Positions 5,015 through 8,095 of a stretch of 8,095 nucleotides of DNA are shown here, one piece after another. The DNA comes from Lachnospiraceae bacterium (lineage in GTDB: Bacteria; Bacillota; Clostridia; Lachnospirales; Lachnospiraceae): NCBI GenBank assembly GCA_017964745.1, contig JAGCRJ010000303.1, positions 1 through 8,095 of the forward strand, written 5' to 3'. Position 1 is the first letter of the stretch; every line of letters starts with the position of its first letter. The notes under the pieces were generated by a model, which saw nothing but the letters and a program-made list of their open reading frames with translations, was not told where the DNA came from and made no database searches. Made by a program: the position numbers and the translations under genes.

Positions 5015-6616
5015 TTATCGGCGTTTTTTGGCGTAAAAACGGTCCTTTATGACGTATATTCCCATGCAGATCCAGGCGAACGCTATGCAGGAAAGAAGGA
5101 TCACCGAGGTCTTCGGCAAAGGTCCGAGATCACGGCTTCCGACGTTTCCGCGCTGCTCGCCGAGCCTGTACATCTGGGAAACCTCCGTGTACATCTGCTC
5201 AAGATAAGCATCATCCACGGTTCCCTTTCTTCTTACGGTCTTAACGCAGTTTTCAACCATCTGGCCGGCGGCATTCCTGAGTGAGGTCGATCCGTTAAAT
5301 ACCGGAGTGATGAAGGTATTATCGATATTTCCGAGGATCATGTTAACGCAGTCTGTCTTTACGCCGTAGTGAAGATCATTATCGCTTCCCCCGAGTGACA
5401 GGTATTCAAGATAAGCGGGATCGTTCTGAGCCTTAAGGGTTACCGGGACATAGCCTTCGGTCTCGGAATAGCTTTCCTGAACCTCGTTGGTAAGAAGGAA
5501 CTGTGCAAAGAGCCAGCTCGCAAGAACCTCCTGCTCGTCGTCCTTATTGAAGATACAGACGGAGGGACCCTGGGATATCATCTTTATGTTCGAAGGATCG
5601 TACTGTGGAACGGGACGCACGACAGTCTCAAACTCGACCTTCTTGTTGTCGTGAATGTCGGAAAGAGGAGCATTTGAACCGATCCACGTAGCTCCCGCGG
5701 TCGAATCCACCGCAAGTATGCACTGTCCGGCATTCATGAAATTGCCGGGATAGCTGGATATCTTGAAGGTGGAAAATGCCTTTGTCCTGCCGTGTGATGC
5801 GATCTCCTTGAGAATGCTTCCGGTGGTCTCATTGAAGATAAGGATATTTCCCATATCATCCGAGTATCCCGCATTACATTGCCTTAGCATAGTGATCAGC
5901 ATATTGTCGGTGGACTTGTAGATGAAAGGGATCATAACGTCCTGGCCGTTTACCGCATAGGTTCCGTCGGGATTCTGTGCAAGTGCGGCTTCAGAAACCT
6001 CCCATACCCAGTCCCAGGTCGGAACATCGGGGATCTCATAGCCCATTGCCTCGACATAGGTCTTGTTTATGTAGAGGGCTTCCGACGATCTCATAAAAGG
6101 AAGACCCATCAGGTGATCTCCGAGCATCAGCTCATCCAGATACTTGGGCACGATCTCATCCGTGGAAGGGCCGTCGAACTTAAGCTCGCTTCCGGCAAGT
6201 CCGTACCTGGGATCGTCTATCAGATCCTCAAGGAAAACTATCTCCCCGTCGCCCGTCATATAGGTTGCGATATGGTCGGGATAGGTGATGCAGACATTGG
6301 GCGTCGTATCGGTCGCGATATTTGTGATGACGTCGTTGTATATTACCGAATAATCGTTGTACAGCTTCATGCTGACATGGATGTTCGGATAGAGTGCCTC
6401 GAAATCCGCCACGCACTTTTCGTAGATCTGCGTCTGAGTCTGGTTCGTATCGTTCTTCGCCCAGAACACGATCTCGTACTCCCTTGATTCGTCGAAGGCT
6501 TCGGGCATCTCAAAATCACTGCCCGCTTGCTTTCCGTGGCATCCTGCCATGGAAAGTACAAGTCCCGCTGCGGCAAGGGAAAGGATAAATTTTCCAAATC
6601 TCTTCATCTTGATCAT
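5015..6616 (-). CDS. ABC importer solute-binding lipoprotein with C-terminal membrane helix
   Basis: Extracellular substrate receptor of the importer whose permeases lie just upstream; the family (UgpB/MalE-like) binds sugars or related solutes. It has 533 aa, longer than the usual 420-450. The lipoprotein signal has lipobox SMAGC with Cys26 as anchor. The mature part opens with a family-typical strand (EYEIVFWAKND), and PNIHVSMK, LMGLPFMRSSEALYINK and GYVPVT fit the family. Residues 503-523 form a hydrophobic helix followed by a basic tail (KDRFYAKKRR), which should leave the C-terminus in the cytoplasm. This gives two anchors, an odd design for a binding protein. The ATG at 6616 overlaps the previous stop codon in ATGA, suggesting coupling. 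A second in-frame ATG at 6607, 9 bases after AAAGGG, may be the true start. The exact substrate is unknown. Confidence 0.9.
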   Translation of the reverse strand: MIKMKRFGKFILSLAAAGLVLSMAGCHGKQAGSDFEMPEAFDESREYEIVFWAKNDTNQTQTQIYEKCVADFEALYPNIHVSMKLYNDYSVIYNDVITNIATDTTPNVCITYPDHIATYMTGDGEIVFLEDLIDDPRYGLAGSELKFDGPSTDEIVPKYLDELMLGDHLMGLPFMRSSEALYINKTYVEAMGYEIPDVPTWDWVWEVSEAALAQNPDGTYAVNGQDVMIPFIYKSTDNMLITMLRQCNAGYSDDMGNILIFNETTGSILKEIASHGRTKAFSTFKISSYPGNFMNAGQCILAVDSTAGATWIGSNAPLSDIHDNKKVEFETVVRPVPQYDPSNIKMISQGPSVCIFNKDDEQEVLASWLFAQFLLTNEVQESYSETEGYVPVTLKAQNDPAYLEYLSLGGSDNDLHYGVKTDCVNMILGNIDNTFITPVFNGSTSLRNAAGQMVENCVKTVRRKGTVDDAYLEQMYTEVSQMYRLGEQRGNVGSRDLGPLPKTSVILLSCIAFAWICMGIYVIKDRFYAKKRR

Positions 6617-7494
6617 CCCTTTGTACCGCCTCTCGAAACTCCCGCCATTATCTGGCGTCTGAATATCAGGAAAAGAATGATGAGCGGAAGCGATATGACA
6701 ACCACCGCCGCCATCATCGCGGGGATATTCTCTCTTCCGAAGCCGTTCTGCCTGATCTCCTGTATTCCGTTAGATACGAGGAAATAATTCTTGTCGTCCG
6801 TGATGAGTCTGGGCCATACATACGAATTCCAGCACTCGATGACCTTGAGGATGATGATCGTGACGACCGTCGGACGGCAGATGGGAAGCATTACCCTGAA
6901 CAGATACTTAAGATCACTCGTTCCGTCGACCTTTGCCGCGTAGTAGAGCTGGTCCGGCACCTGTGCAAAATTCTCCCTGAGAAGATACACATAGAACACG
7001 CTCATTACGGACGGCAGGATTAGTCCGGAGAATGTGTTTCTCATATCCATATTCGTGATGGTCACGAAATTGGTGATGACTATAAGCTCGCCGGGTATCA
7101 TCATCATTGAAAGGAAAACGGTGAAAAGAAGATCCCTTCCCTTAAACTCAAGTCTCGAAAATGCAAATGCCGCAAGCGTGATCACGATGACCATGACAAA
7201 GGTCGTGACCACGGTGAAGACAAATGTATTGAGCAGATATCTGCCGAGAGGCACCTGCGCAAATGCATTCGTGAAATTCTCAAAGGTCGGATCCGTCACA
7301 TAGAATTTCGGTATCTTTTCTCCGTTATAGGATGCATAGCTCTTAAAGGATGTGAGCACCATCCAGTAAAAAGGAAACAGGACCATAAGTCCCCATATCC
7401 CGAGGAATGCATATATCACTGTATTCTTTACCGTTTTCACTACGCGGGCGCTTTTTTCCGCGCGGAGCGTTTTTTCACGATTATCCATCATCAT
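6613..7494 (-). CDS. Carbohydrate-type ABC importer permease (MalG/UgpE/AraQ family)
   Basis: One of two inner-membrane permease subunits forming the channel. It has 293 aa, normal for the family. Helices lie near 25-47, 86-108, 122-142, 155-172, 205-224 and 257-278. The ATPase-contacting EAA loop is clear: YYAAKVDGTSDLKYLF...LP at 184-204. The family's early FPFYWMVLTSFK (40-51) and the closing GVSRGGTKG tail are present. Three ATG codons stand in a row at 7494, 7491 and 7488. The coordinates give the longest form, but TAAGGA (7495-7500) is correctly spaced, at 6 bases, only for the third. It follows the partner permease after 3 bases and overlaps the binding-protein gene by 4 bases. Confidence 0.93.
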   Translation of the reverse strand: MMMDNREKTLRAEKSARVVKTVKNTVIYAFLGIWGLMVLFPFYWMVLTSFKSYASYNGEKIPKFYVTDPTFENFTNAFAQVPLGRYLLNTFVFTVVTTFVMVIVITLAAFAFSRLEFKGRDLLFTVFLSMMMIPGELIVITNFVTITNMDMRNTFSGLILPSVMSVFYVYLLRENFAQVPDQLYYAAKVDGTSDLKYLFRVMLPICRPTVVTIIILKVIECWNSYVWPRLITDDKNYFLVSNGIQEIRQNGFGRENIPAMMAAVVVISLPLIILFLIFRRQIMAGVSRGGTKG

Positions 7495-7500
7495 TCCTTA
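7495..7500 (-). promoter_or_regulatory. Ribosome site overlapping a stop codon, deciding the permease start
   Basis: Minus-strand TAAGGA contains both the stop codon of the upstream permease (TAA) and the AAGGA ribosome site of the next. Of the three consecutive ATG codons that follow, only the third (7488) is 6 bases away. The arrangement suggests translational coupling that keeps the two permeases at equal levels. Confidence 0.55.
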
Positions 7501-8095
7501 TGTGTAATAAACATGTTTCTTGCTGACGAGAAGATTGATACAGGTGATCGTCAGTACTATCACGAAGAGAACTATCGCCGCCGCTGACGCAAAGGAAGGA
7601 TATCCGCCGCTGTCACCGTAGAGCATGTCGTAAACATATCCGACGATGGTGTTCATTCCCGCCGCATTAAGGTCGGTTCCGAAAAGTGCGACCGCATCGG
7701 AATATTCCTTGAACGCACCTATGAATCCCGTGATGACGAGATAGAAAATGGTGGGGGAGATCATCGGAAGAGTGATCTTCATGAACACCCTGAAGGAACC
7801 CGTTCCGTCAACCTTCGCAGCATTGTAATAGGTCTTGTTCACGCTCGCGAGTGCGCTCGTAAGAAGAAGCACCTTGAAGGGAAGAACGATCCATATGATG
7901 TAGAAGCACATGACGAACATCTTCGCCCAGTAGGGTCCGTCTATGAAATCGACACTCTCTCCTCCGAAGAAATTGATGAGGAGGTTGATGAGTCCGTCGG
8001 AGTATGCCGTCTTTTTGAAAAGGACCATGAAGACAAGACCGACAGCCAGGGTGTTGGTCACATAGGGAAGGAAATAAACCGTCTGGAAAAGCTCC
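7498..8095 (-). CDS. Carbohydrate-type ABC importer permease (MalF/UgpA family), partial
   Basis: C-terminal 198 codons of the second permease subunit; the gene enters from beyond the right edge. The frame stays open to the last base, and the residues at the edge, ELFQTVYFLPYVTNTLAVGL, match the conserved FLP region after the second or third helix of UgpA/MalF-type proteins. The GTG at 8061 is therefore an internal valine, not the start. The EAA loop is intact: YYNAAKVDGTGSFRVFMKITLP. Several further helices follow, ending in a LLVSKKHVYYT tail. The stop is 3 bases before the partner permease. No ATP-binding subunit is seen in the window; importers of this class often share a common ATPase encoded elsewhere, so its absence is not evidence of a defect. 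Confidence 0.93.
   Translation of the reverse strand, partial: ELFQTVYFLPYVTNTLAVGLVFMVLFKKTAYSDGLINLLINFFGGESVDFIDGPYWAKMFVMCFYIIWIVLPFKVLLLTSALASVNKTYYNAAKVDGTGSFRVFMKITLPMISPTIFYLVITGFIGAFKEYSDAVALFGTDLNAAGMNTIVGYVYDMLYGDSGGYPSFASAAAIVLFVIVLTITCINLLVSKKHVYYT

Noticed and set aside
6113..6487. Plus-strand open frame of 124 codons opposite the binding-protein gene
   Set aside because: Entirely inside a well-supported gene on the other strand; no ribosome site or domain.
8059..8061. GTG at 8061 as the start of the right-hand permease
   Set aside because: The frame stays open to the window edge with conserved family residues (FLPYVTNT), so this codon is an internal valine.

Overview
The window most likely comes from a chromosome of a Clostridia-class Firmicute, probably Lachnospiraceae. 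This is an inference from three things: Gram-positive style lipoproteins and strong AGGAGG-type ribosome sites; a secreted amidase carrying the short 'YNGxDYS...YYxxxxPDI...HFVxxGxxEGRQG' surface module common in that family; and a MurG of the HESDxTPGLANK type. G+C is about half in the genes but only about a third (122 of 360 bases by hand count) in the first 360 bases.

Layout. Positions 1-390 are an AT-rich flank. It holds the start of an unrecognised minus-strand gene cut by the window edge, a probable decayed C-terminal tail of a radical SAM protein, and a minus-strand terminator. That terminator ends a tRNA-Gly(UCC) gene (392-462, minus), which has a near-consensus promoter (495-523). 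A single plus-strand gene follows (607-1464), a secreted N-acetylmuramoyl-L-alanine amidase. Everything to its right is on the minus strand.

The minus-strand genes form three blocks, read from high to low coordinates. (a) An ABC importer operon enters from beyond 8095: a MalF/UgpA-type permease (partial), a MalG/UgpE-type permease, and a solute-binding lipoprotein that also has a C-terminal membrane helix. Spacing is tight (3 bp gap, then an ATGA overlap) and no ATPase is visible. (b) A monocistronic lipoprotein (4088-4903) has its own promoter, a hairpin at the start of its transcript, and a strong terminator. (c) A three-gene cluster starts immediately after that terminator: a D-2-hydroxyacid dehydrogenase, a GtrA-family membrane protein and MurG. 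MurG meets the amidase tail to tail, and the two stop codons share the palindrome TCATGA.

Functionally, much of the window concerns the cell envelope: lipid II synthesis (MurG), a polyprenyl-glycan-type membrane protein (GtrA), peptidoglycan hydrolysis (amidase) and two lipoproteins. The importer probably takes up a sugar or sugar-like solute. No CRISPR array, insertion sequence, rRNA or complete novel defence system is visible. The points most worth checking are the doubly anchored binding protein, the terminator abutting the ribosome site of the murG cluster, the unannotated two-domain lipoprotein, and the AT-rich flank beside the tRNA 3' end.
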